A DNA stretch of 64,000 bases, taken from positions 186,001-250,000 of the forward strand of contig NZ_LZKL01000095.1 of NCBI RefSeq assembly GCF_001668725.1, read 5' to 3'. Position 1 is the stretch's first letter. Each line of letters begins with the position of its first letter. The notes below the pieces were generated by a model that worked only from the letters and a program-made list of their open reading frames with translations, was not told the DNA's origin and made no database searches. The stretch is from Mycobacterium sp. E787 (GTDB taxonomy: Bacteria > Actinomycetota > Actinomycetes > Mycobacteriales > Mycobacteriaceae). This document shows positions 16,615-23,561 of the stretch, one piece after another. Position numbers and translations under genes: made by a program.

Positions 16615-16671
16615 CGACCGTCAATGGCGGCGGCCCACTCCGCCCGGCTTGCGACCGGCTTGAACGATGCG

Positions 16672-16710
16672 ACGACCCGCTGCGCCCGGCTTCGCCGCGC
16701 TGGCGATCGC
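16672..16710. repeat. GC-rich REP-like element, single copy
   Basis: GACGACCCGCTGCGCCCGGC continuing TTCGCCGCGCTGGCGATC. The core CCCGC..CGCCCGGCT.CGCCGCGCT.GCGA recurs in reverse orientation in the four-copy array at 27271-27482 and inside accA2 at 49063-49101. It lies between convergent gene ends. Confidence 0.7.
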
Positions 16711-16716
16711 CGCGGG

Positions 16717-17583
16717 TCAGACCTTCGCGATGACGTTCTCCGCGAACATCTCCAGATTGCGGATCTTGTTGTCCAGCGGCTCGGTGTCCTTGCCGGTGAT
16801 GTAGGGGATGCGGAAGCCGACGATCACATCGGTGACGCCCTTGTCCTCGAGGCGCTTGACGCCGTCCACCGTGAAGCCGTCGACCGAGATCACGTGAATC
16901 TCGAACGGGCCGGTTCTGCCCTCTTCTTCGCGGAATCGCTGGAGCTTGGCGAGCAGCCCGTCGAGCTCCTCCGGGTCCCCGCCGCCGTGCATCCAGCCGT
17001 CCAGGCGTGCCGCGCGTCGCAGCGCGGCATCGGCGTGCCCGCCGATCAGGATGGGGATCGGCTTGGTAGGCGCCGGGGTCATCTTGGTTTTCGGGATGTC
17101 GTAGAACTCGCCGTGGAATTCGAAGTAGTCACCGGTGGTGAGGCCCTGGATGATCTCGATGCATTCGTCCATCCGCTTGCCGCGCTTGGCGAAAGGGACG
17201 CCCAGCAGCTCGTAGTCCTCGGGCCACGGACTGGTGCCGACGCCGAATCCCACCCGGTTGTCGGTCATGGCCGCGAGCGAACCGATCTGCTTGGCCACCA
17301 GCGCCGGTGGCCGGATGGGCAGCTTGAGGACGAAGAAGTTGAACCGCAGCGTCGAGGTCACCGCGCCCAACGCCGACGTCAGCACGAAGGTTTCGATGAA
17401 CTCCTTGCCGTCGAGGAACTCGCGATTTCCGTCCGGGGTGTAGGGGTACTTCGAATCGGATTCGAAGGGGTAGGCGATGCTGTCGGCGATCGTCATGGCG
17501 TGGTAGCCGGCCGCCTCGGCCGCCTTGGCCAGCGGGATGTAGTAGCGAAAGTCCGTCATCGCCTCTGCGTAGGTGAACCGCAC
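16717..17583 (-). CDS. LLM-class F420-dependent oxidoreductase (Rv0940c-like)
   Basis: 288-residue luciferase-like TIM-barrel oxidoreductase. Family motifs are seen: GYHAMTIADS, LAAMTDNRVGFGVGTSPWPEDYELLG and PTKPIPILIGGHADAALRRAARLDGW. In mycobacteria these enzymes usually take coenzyme F420 (family knowledge). The substrate is unknown. The start is GTG 17583. A perfect KstR palindrome at 17620-17633 lies 37 bases upstream, which argues for induction by sterol-derived CoA intermediates. A second LLM gene with the same box is at 36258-37106. Confidence 0.88.
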   Translation of the reverse strand: MRFTYAEAMTDFRYYIPLAKAAEAAGYHAMTIADSIAYPFESDSKYPYTPDGNREFLDGKEFIETFVLTSALGAVTSTLRFNFFVLKLPIRPPALVAKQIGSLAAMTDNRVGFGVGTSPWPEDYELLGVPFAKRGKRMDECIEIIQGLTTGDYFEFHGEFYDIPKTKMTPAPTKPIPILIGGHADAALRRAARLDGWMHGGGDPEELDGLLAKLQRFREEEGRTGPFEIHVISVDGFTVDGVKRLEDKGVTDVIVGFRIPYITGKDTEPLDNKIRNLEMFAENVIAKV

Positions 17584-17619
17584 GTCATCTGCCTTTCCGG
17601 AGGGGCCGTCACACCAGAT

Positions 17620-17633
17620 TAGAACGTGTTCTA
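17620..17633. promoter_or_regulatory. Perfect KstR-type operator before the LLM gene
   Basis: TAGAACGTGTTCTA is a perfect 14-base palindrome matching TnnAACnnGTTnnA, the binding motif of the cholesterol-catabolism repressor KstR. The identical sequence recurs at 37116-37129 before another LLM gene. Confidence 0.8.
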
Positions 17634-17689
17634 CTTCTACCCGGGCGAGGGTCCCCGGGCAAGGCGCTCACGCGGGATCGCCAGTCCGG

Positions 17690-18463
17690 CTAAAGCTGGT
17701 TCTCGGGCCCGATGACCGCCCACACCGTCTTGCCGGACGGCGTCGGGGTGCTGCCCCAGGCCCGCGACAACGCATCGACGATCGCCAGCCCGGAAACGTC
17801 GATGCCCTTGTCCGGCGACGGTAGGCGCAGGGCCGGTGTGCTGCTGCCGTCGGACACCGCGATGATCGCGGTCGTGCCATCGGTCTCGACCCGCATCATC
17901 GGCACGCTTCCGGTGTGTTCGAGCACGTTCTCGACGAACACGTTGACGACCACCAGCGCGACCGGGATGAGCGCGGACTGCGACCAGGCGGTGAGCCACT
18001 CGCGGACGAGCCGGCGGGACTCGCGCAGGCTGGTCAGGTTCGCCGGCAGTTCAGCATCGGCATGCCGCACGGTGCGGCTGGTGAGCCGGCCGAGCGCCTT
18101 CACCGCCCCCTTCTCGGACGCGTACACCGGCATGAAGCGGGCGAGCCCGCTGTGGGTGATCAGCTCTCGGGCGGCACGGTCTGCGCAGACGAGCACGATC
18201 GGAACGTCGGGCCGGGTGTGAACCTGCCAGCGCACGCCGACAAAGCTCGACCATGTCGACTCGGCGGGCACTTGAAGTTTGGAGACGTTGACGATCACGG
18301 CGGACGGCTGGTCGAGCGTGGCCTTCATGATCATGTCTCGAAGCGCCGCGGAGCTGCTGGCATCGAGCTCGCCCTCGACCGTGAGGAAGACGACCGACTC
18401 GTCGGTTCGTGTCGCCACAGCAAGCGAACTCGGGGACTCAGCTACCGCGCTCACCGCAGGCAC
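17690..18463 (-). CDS. STAS domain plus HATPase_c anti-sigma-type regulator (Rv0941c-like)
   Basis: 257-residue fusion. Residues 12-110 form an anti-sigma-antagonist STAS domain (ESVVFLTVEGELDASSSAALRD). Residues 140-257 form a GHKL ATPase of the RsbW type, with an N-box NVFVENVLEHT (Asn179, His183) and a G1-like VSDGSS. Together they suggest a partner-switching regulator of an alternative sigma factor, with antagonist and kinase folds in one chain. The STAS site that normally carries a phosphorylatable Ser reads PAESTWS, so activity as a phosphoprotein is uncertain. GTG 18463 follows GGGAAAGG. No sigma factor gene is adjacent. Confidence 0.8.
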   Translation of the reverse strand: MPAVSAVAESPSSLAVATRTDESVVFLTVEGELDASSSAALRDMIMKATLDQPSAVIVNVSKLQVPAESTWSSFVGVRWQVHTRPDVPIVLVCADRAARELITHSGLARFMPVYASEKGAVKALGRLTSRTVRHADAELPANLTSLRESRRLVREWLTAWSQSALIPVALVVVNVFVENVLEHTGSVPMMRVETDGTTAIIAVSDGSSTPALRLPSPDKGIDVSGLAIVDALSRAWGSTPTPSGKTVWAVIGPENQL

Positions 18464-18507
18464 CCCTTTCCCTCAAGGGTTTCATCCTCGCCGACCTCGA
18501 CCTGCGA

Positions 18508-18537
18508 AACATAGCCACACGGGTGCGCGTGTCTCAA
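18508..18537 (-). promoter_or_regulatory. Candidate SigA-type promoter of the STAS/ATPase gene
   Basis: On the minus strand TTGAGA (18537-18532) and TATGTT (18513-18508) are separated by 18 bases, about 45 bases before the GTG start. The fit to -35/-10 consensus is reasonable but unsupported by other evidence. Confidence 0.35.
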
Positions 18538-18905
18538 TAGCGATTCAGGCGCACGAAATCCGAACTCGAAAGACGACGGACGCGACCCCGTAATGCGAGC
18601 TTCCGCTGCCATATCCCCGCTCCTGGAATTCCCACCCGGCTAATCGCCGGAGAACCCGCCCCCTCGGCGGCGCAAACAAGATGTGGCGACGCGCATCGGA
18701 GGCACGCCGATATCGCGCTCGCCCCACGTACCGACCGTTACCCCGCAGAACATGCCGTTCTCGTTCGCTCGCCTGCCGCAGCTCACACGCGCGGCGCGTG
18801 GCCAACCTCCCCTGTGCGATGAAAATTAGAATAAGGCGCTTACCCATACGTTGTCATCGGCAAACCTGTTAAGCGCCGCGTACAACAAGCGGTGCCGAAT
18901 CCTCG
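18538..18905. other. Gene-free stretch upstream of the STAS/ATPase gene
   Basis: Roughly 370 bases with lower GC than the surroundings. The one open frame here (100 codons, minus strand, ending at 18545) has no ribosome site and mycobacterium-atypical codon use, so I do not call it a gene. Small inverted repeats such as CCGGCTAATCGCCGG at 18636-18650 are present. I see no tRNA or known riboswitch. Confidence 0.6.
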
Positions 18906-20090
18906 TCAGCGCAACGCGTATGGCGGGTCGCCGACACCGGCGACCGTATGGGTGCCCCACGGGGTCAGCTCGACGATGCGCGCCGACGCGCTGCGCTCGC
19001 CGACCGTCAGCATCGCGGTTCTCGTCTCCATCAGCCCGGCCGCACCGAAGACCGTTCCCTGCCAGTGGTAGCGGCCGTCGATCGGGTCCAAATGGCCCGC
19101 GAGACGCACCCGCACCGGGTGCTCGGCCCCGGCTATCGTCAGCGTCGCCGAGCCCTCGTAGGTCGCATCGCTGCCGCCGGAGGTGATATCGAAGGCCGAT
19201 GCCACCGGTTGCGGCTGGGCGGGGCGCAGGTAGGCGCGTTCGTTGAACACCTGGTAGCTGCTGCGCCGCACTTCGATGCGCCTGCCGGAGCCGTGTATCA
19301 GCAGGCCGACGCACTCGGCGACGTAGCGGGCCTGCGCCTCGACGTCGGGGCCGTCGACGAAGAAGTAGTTGGGCAGGCCGTGCACGGCCACCCCGAAGTA
19401 GGGCTCCGCGCCGTCGGCCCACACCTGCCGGGCCGTCACCCCGCCGGCGCCGACCAGCACCGTGTCCGGTGTGGCCGCGGGGACCGCGAACCCGGTGGCG
19501 TAGACGATGGTGTCGGCGCCGTGGTCGACCCCGTCTGCGGTCCGGATGCCCGAGGCGGTGACGGCGGTGACGGCCGATCCGGCGAGCGCAGGTAGCGGCT
19601 CGGCCCTCGCGGTCGGCCGGATGCGCCGGCCCAACCAGCGTTTGGCGCGCGTGGCCGGAAGCGGCAACTCGGGAACGATCCGACGCGGCGGGTGCGCGAA
19701 CACGGTGACCGAGGCCGCCGATGCCGTCAGCCCCGGTAGGTGATGACCGGCGGTGGCGTCGGCGCCGAGGATCGCGACGCGCTTACCGCCCGGGCGGAAA
19801 TCGGTCGGCCATTGCGCCGCGTGGAACGATTCGCCCGGGAACTCGTCGCGTCCCGGGATGTCGGGGAGCCACGGCACCTGCACCGGCCGGTAGGCGGCGA
19901 CGACGACCCGCGCGCGGGTCGTCTCGGCATCGGCGGTCGTCAGCAGCCAGGTGTCGGTGCCGTCGTTGAACCGTGCGCCGAGGACGTCGCGGCCGAGCGT
20001 CACGACGTCGGCGACGCCCGCGCCCAGCAACGCGGCCCGCGCGCACCGTCCGCCGGGCCCCGCGCCGACGACGATGACGTCGTGGGTCAC
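18906..20090 (-). CDS. Shortened Baeyer-Villiger-type flavin monooxygenase with DUF4873
   Basis: 394-residue flavoprotein-like protein. The N-terminal dinucleotide motif is VVGAGPGG (residues 7-14). The Baeyer-Villiger fingerprint FxGxxxHxxxW is intact at residues 84-94 (FPGESFHAAQW). The second Rossmann motif is degenerate (ILGADATAG). The segment between the first Gly motif and the fingerprint is about 50 residues shorter than in full-length enzymes, so FAD binding may be altered (inference). Residues 305-394 match DUF4873 (YEGSATLTI...HLDPIDGRYHWQG). GTG 20090 overlaps the diiron gene stop, indicating coupled translation with that oxygenase. Confidence 0.8.
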   Translation of the reverse strand: MTHDVIVVGAGPGGRCARAALLGAGVADVVTLGRDVLGARFNDGTDTWLLTTADAETTRARVVVAAYRPVQVPWLPDIPGRDEFPGESFHAAQWPTDFRPGGKRVAILGADATAGHHLPGLTASAASVTVFAHPPRRIVPELPLPATRAKRWLGRRIRPTARAEPLPALAGSAVTAVTASGIRTADGVDHGADTIVYATGFAVPAATPDTVLVGAGGVTARQVWADGAEPYFGVAVHGLPNYFFVDGPDVEAQARYVAECVGLLIHGSGRRIEVRRSSYQVFNERAYLRPAQPQPVASAFDITSGGSDATYEGSATLTIAGAEHPVRVRLAGHLDPIDGRYHWQGTVFGAAGLMETRTAMLTVGERSASARIVELTPWGTHTVAGVGDPPYALR

Positions 20091-20992
20091 AAAAACCTGC
20101 TGCGCTTCCAGCCGCGGCGGGCCAGGGGACCCAGCAGGCCCACTTCGGTCAGAAACGCCGCCAGCGGAGCGAAGCCGGCAACCTGCATCTCGCGGCGGTG
20201 CGCGCTGGTGCGCGCGATCTTGCGGGCCCGCTTGGCGTCCAGCCCCACCCGCGCGTAGGGGATCGGGTTGCTGAACAGATAGTTGAAGAAGTATCCGCCC
20301 AGGCCGTTGATGTTGGCCATGAACCACCGGTTGAGCCGCGGCATCTCGGCCACCCGCTTGCGCGCGCCGTCCCGCGCGAACTGGATGTGGCGGGCCTCCT
20401 CGGTGACGTGAATCCGCATGAGGCGCTGGATGATCGGCTGCAATTCGGGGTCGTCCATCATCTGGCGCTGCAGCGAGTCGAAGATCTCCTCACCGATGAG
20501 GGCCGCCACCCACAGCATCGAGCCGCGCTGGAACGCCAGCGGCAGGGCGTTGATGATCCACCGGTGAAACAGCCTGGGCCGCACCGGTTTTGCGCCGATG
20601 CGCTCGATGGCCTTGCCGAACATGACCATGTGCCGGGTCTCGTCGCCCAGCTCGGTCAGCTTGTAATGCGTCGAGCGGCTGGTGGGGTCCTCGTGCAGGA
20701 TCGTCCGCAACAGCGACTGGTTGAGCATGTTCTCGAACCAGATCCCGGCCGACAACGTGTTGACCAGTTCCTGGCGGGACAGGTCGATCTGCTGCTCGCG
20801 GGTCATCTCGTCCCACATCGGCGTGTTGTACAGCGACACCAGCCGCGGCGGCAGATAAAACTTGTCCGGGTCCAGCGGGGCGTCCCAGTCGATGTCGACG
20901 ACGGGCTCGTAGGACTTCTTGACCGAGCCTTTCAGCAAACGGTCCGAGAACTCCTCACGGCTCGGGCCACTTGGCTTCACCACGGTCGTCAT
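20087..20992 (-). CDS. AurF-like diiron oxygenase
   Basis: 301-residue ferritin-fold protein resembling the p-aminobenzoate N-oxygenase AurF family. Two helices carry ExxH iron-ligand motifs, DETRH (Glu118, His121) and EEARH (Glu199, His202), with other candidate ligands at Glu87 and Glu168/169. Such enzymes use O2 at a di-iron centre; the substrate is unknown. It is the first gene of a two-gene minus-strand operon with the flavoprotein. The region before it (20993-21095) holds a strong palindrome at 21027-21046 and is shared with divergent cobF. Confidence 0.85.
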   Translation of the reverse strand: MTTVVKPSGPSREEFSDRLLKGSVKKSYEPVVDIDWDAPLDPDKFYLPPRLVSLYNTPMWDEMTREQQIDLSRQELVNTLSAGIWFENMLNQSLLRTILHEDPTSRSTHYKLTELGDETRHMVMFGKAIERIGAKPVRPRLFHRWIINALPLAFQRGSMLWVAALIGEEIFDSLQRQMMDDPELQPIIQRLMRIHVTEEARHIQFARDGARKRVAEMPRLNRWFMANINGLGGYFFNYLFSNPIPYARVGLDAKRARKIARTSAHRREMQVAGFAPLAAFLTEVGLLGPLARRGWKRSRFL

Positions 20993-21026
20993 AGCGCTGG
21001 CGTCCCTTCATCGGGTGCTTCAGACG

Positions 21027-21046
21027 GTACCCATGGTACTGGGTAC
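21027..21046. promoter_or_regulatory. Palindromic operator between diiron oxygenase and cobF
   Basis: Perfect 7-base half-sites GTACCCA and TGGGTAC flank TGGTAC, 35-54 bases upstream of the diiron gene start. The size and symmetry suit a TetR-family repressor. No regulator gene is adjacent. Confidence 0.6.
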
Positions 21047-21095
21047 TTGGGGAGCCGACTAGGCCCTTCAGGTTTCGATTCGGTTGACTGGCGTC

Positions 21096-21839
21096 GTGGG
21101 TCGGCACATTCACGTGATCGGGATCGGCGCGGGCAACCCGGACTACCTGACGGTCCAGGCGATCGAGGCGCTCAACGCCACCGAGGTGTTCTTCGCGGTG
21201 GACAAGGGCGCGGCGAAGAGCGACCTGGTGGGCCTGCGGCGGGCGGTCTGCGCCCGGTTCATCCGGGAGCCCGGGTATCGCTTCGTCGAGCTGCCGGATC
21301 CCCCGCGCTCGACCGGGACCGACTACCGGGGGGCCGTGTCGGACTGGCATGCGGCGCGGGCGCGGGTCTGGGCCGCGGCAATTTCCGCGGAGCTGGGCCC
21401 CGACGGGGTGGGTGCGTTCCTCGCGTGGGGTGACCCGTCGCTGTACGACAGCACCCTGCGCATCCTGGGCGCCGTGGCGGCCGAAGTCGCGTTCACCTTC
21501 GACGTCATTCCCGGAATCACCGCGGTGCAGGCGCTGACGGCCCGGCACCGCATCCCGCTCAACGAGGTCGGCGAACCCGTCCTGATCACCACCGGCCGAC
21601 GGCTCCGCGAGCACGGTTTGACCGGCCCCGCGGTCGTGATGCTCGACGGTGACTGCTCGTTTCAGGTGTGCCCGCCCGGCACCCGCATCTGGTGGGGCGC
21701 CTACCTGGGCACCGGCGACGAGCTGCTGGTGGCGGGGGCGGTCGGGGAGGTCGGGACGCGCATCACGGCGCTGCGGGCCGAGGCTCGCGCGCGGCACGGC
21801 TGGATCATGGACACCTATTTGCTCAGACCGGCAGACTGA
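21096..21839 (+). CDS. cobF: Precorrin-6A synthase (deacetylating) CobF
   Basis: 247-residue SAM-dependent tetrapyrrole methylase of the aerobic cobalamin pathway. It methylates C-1 of precorrin-5 and removes the acetyl group, giving precorrin-6A. The N-terminal HVIGIGAGNPDYLTVQA and GAFLAWGDPSLYDS are the methylase signatures, and IPGITAVQALTARHRIPLN is the CobF-type middle. I prefer GTG 21096 because family members begin just before RxIHVIGIG. TTG 21084 is possible. The gene is intact here, whereas cobF is missing in H37Rv. Five bases separate it from the Fpg-like gene. Confidence 0.93.
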   Translation: MGRHIHVIGIGAGNPDYLTVQAIEALNATEVFFAVDKGAAKSDLVGLRRAVCARFIREPGYRFVELPDPPRSTGTDYRGAVSDWHAARARVWAAAISAELGPDGVGAFLAWGDPSLYDSTLRILGAVAAEVAFTFDVIPGITAVQALTARHRIPLNEVGEPVLITTGRRLREHGLTGPAVVMLDGDCSFQVCPPGTRIWWGAYLGTGDELLVAGAVGEVGTRITALRAEARARHGWIMDTYLLRPAD

Positions 21840-21844
21840 AGGGC

Positions 21845-22708
21845 GTGCCCGAACTGCCCGAGATCGAAGCGCTGGTCGACCATTTGCGCCGCCACGCCGT
21901 CGGATCGACCGTCGGACGGGTCGACGTCGCCGCGCTGTCCGTGCTGAAGACGTTCTACCCGCCGATCAGCGCGCTGCACGGCCGGGCGGTGACGGGTGCC
22001 CACCGCTGGGGCAAGTACCTCGGGCTGCAAGCCGGGCAGCTGTACCTGATCGCCCACCTGTCGCGCGCGGGTTGGTTGCGCTGGTCCGACAAGCTGGCCG
22101 CGGCGCCGCTGCGCCCCGGCAAGGGCCCGATCGCCCTGCGCGTGCACCTGGGCACCCCAGGCGACGCGCCCGGCTTCGACCTCACCGAGGCGGGCACCCA
22201 GAAGCGGCTTGCGGTCTGGCTCGTCGACGACCCGCAGCTCGTCCCGGGCATCGCCGCCCTGGGTCCCGACGCGCTGGAGCTCGGCCCCCAAGACCTGGCC
22301 GGACTGCTGGCCGGCAACACCGGCCGGATCAAGACCGTCATCACCGACCAGAAGGTGATCGCGGGCATCGGCAACGCCTACAGCGACGAGATCCTGCACG
22401 TCGCGAAGATCTCGCCGTTCGCCACCGCGGGCAAGCTGACCGACGAACAGCTCACCGCCCTGCACGATGCGATGATCTCGGTCCTGACCGACGCGGTGAG
22501 CCGTTCCGTCGGGCAGGGCGCCGCGATGCTCAAGGGGGAGAAGCGCTCCGGCCTGCGGGTGCACGCCCGCACGGGGCTGCCCTGCCCGGTGTGCGGGGAC
22601 ACCGTGCGCGAGGTGTCTTTCGCGGACAAGTCTTTTCAGTACTGTCCGACGTGCCAGACCGGCGGCAAGGTGCTGGCCGACCGTCGGATGTCAAGGCTGC
22701 TGAAGTAG
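21845..22708 (+). CDS. Formamidopyrimidine/endonuclease VIII-type DNA glycosylase
   Basis: 287-residue base-excision DNA glycosylase/AP lyase. After the GTG the chain begins PELPEIEALV, so the catalytic Pro1/Glu2 of Fpg/Nei are present. The helix-two-turn-helix region (IKTVITDQKVIAGIGNAYSDEILH) and a C-terminal zinc finger, CPVC...CPTC (22582-22665), are complete. In H37Rv the counterpart Rv0944 is, as I remember it, only about 158 residues; the present gene is full length. It belongs to the Fpg/Nei clade, and lesion preference is not determinable. Confidence 0.9.
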   Translation: MPELPEIEALVDHLRRHAVGSTVGRVDVAALSVLKTFYPPISALHGRAVTGAHRWGKYLGLQAGQLYLIAHLSRAGWLRWSDKLAAAPLRPGKGPIALRVHLGTPGDAPGFDLTEAGTQKRLAVWLVDDPQLVPGIAALGPDALELGPQDLAGLLAGNTGRIKTVITDQKVIAGIGNAYSDEILHVAKISPFATAGKLTDEQLTALHDAMISVLTDAVSRSVGQGAAMLKGEKRSGLRVHARTGLPCPVCGDTVREVSFADKSFQYCPTCQTGGKVLADRRMSRLLK

Positions 22709-22724
22709 CCGATATGCTGCTCGG

Positions 22725-23474
22725 GTGACTCGCCAGAAGATCCTCATCACGGGAGCCAGTTCCGGCCTGGGCGCCGGGATGGCGCGCGTTTTCGCCGCCA
22801 AGGGCCGCGACCTTGCGCTGTGCGCCCGGCGCACCGACCGGCTGGACGAGCTCAAAGCCGAACTGTCGCAACAGTATCCAGGCATCAAGATCGCCGTGGC
22901 CGCGCTGGACGTGAACGACCACGAACAGGTGCCGAAAGTGTTCGCCGAACTCAGCGACGAACTCGGGGGCATCGACCGCGTCGTCGTCAACGCCGGCATC
23001 GGCAAGGGCGCGAAGCTGGGCTCCGGCAAGCTGTGGGCCAACAAGGCGACCCTGGAAACCAACCTGGTTGCCGCGCTGGTGCAGATCGAGACCGCGCTGG
23101 AGATGTTCACCAAGAGCGGTTCTGGTCATTTGGTGCTCATCTCATCGGTTCTCGGCAACAGGGGGGTGCCGGGCGTGAAGGCCGCCTACGCCGCGAGCAA
23201 GGCCGGTCTGAGTTCGCTGGGTGAATCCCTGCGCGCCGAATACGCCAAGGGCCCGATCAGGGTTTCGGTGATCGAGCCCGGCTATATCGAGTCGGAGATG
23301 ACGGCCAAGTCGAACAGCACGATGTTGATGGTGGACAACGAGACTGGCGTCAACGCCATCGTCGCCGCCATGGAACGCGAGCCCGGCCGGGTGGCGGTGC
23401 CGTGGTGGCCATGGGCGCCGCTGGTGCAGGTGATGCGGGTGCTGCCGCCCTCGCTTACCAAGTGGTTCGCCTGA
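22725..23474 (+). CDS. Short-chain dehydrogenase/reductase (Rv0945-like)
   Basis: 249-residue classical SDR: TGASSGLG cofactor motif (residues 9-16), NAGIG (about 89-93), Ser in LISSVLG and YAASK catalytic pair. The C-terminus is hydrophobic (WWPWAPLVQVMRVLPPSLTKWF), suggesting membrane association, as in related lipid-modifying SDRs (inference). The GTG start is 16 bases after the glycosylase stop, so the three genes cobF, glycosylase and SDR may be one transcript. Substrate unknown. A strong hairpin follows the stop. Confidence 0.88.
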   Translation: MTRQKILITGASSGLGAGMARVFAAKGRDLALCARRTDRLDELKAELSQQYPGIKIAVAALDVNDHEQVPKVFAELSDELGGIDRVVVNAGIGKGAKLGSGKLWANKATLETNLVAALVQIETALEMFTKSGSGHLVLISSVLGNRGVPGVKAAYAASKAGLSSLGESLRAEYAKGPIRVSVIEPGYIESEMTAKSNSTMLMVDNETGVNAIVAAMEREPGRVAVPWWPWAPLVQVMRVLPPSLTKWFA

Positions 23475-23494
23475 GGCCGCCGACCGTGATGCCC

Positions 23495-23554
23495 GCGAGC
23501 GTGCGTGTTTGTACGCGACACGCCGGGCGGGCGCGTACAACTGCGCACGCTCGC
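23495..23554. terminator. Nested inverted repeat between convergent genes
   Basis: Outer arms GCGAGCGTGCG (23495-23505) and CGCACGCTCGC (23544-23554), inner arms TTGTACGCG (23509-23517) and CGCGTACAA (23532-23540). It lies between the SDR stop and the MpaB-family stop, so it could terminate both strands. Confidence 0.6.
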
Positions 23555-23561
23555 CACAAGG

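Noticed and set aside
18545..18847. 100-codon minus-strand frame in the gap before the STAS/ATPase gene
   Set aside because: No ribosome site, no recognisable motif and poor codon-position bias.
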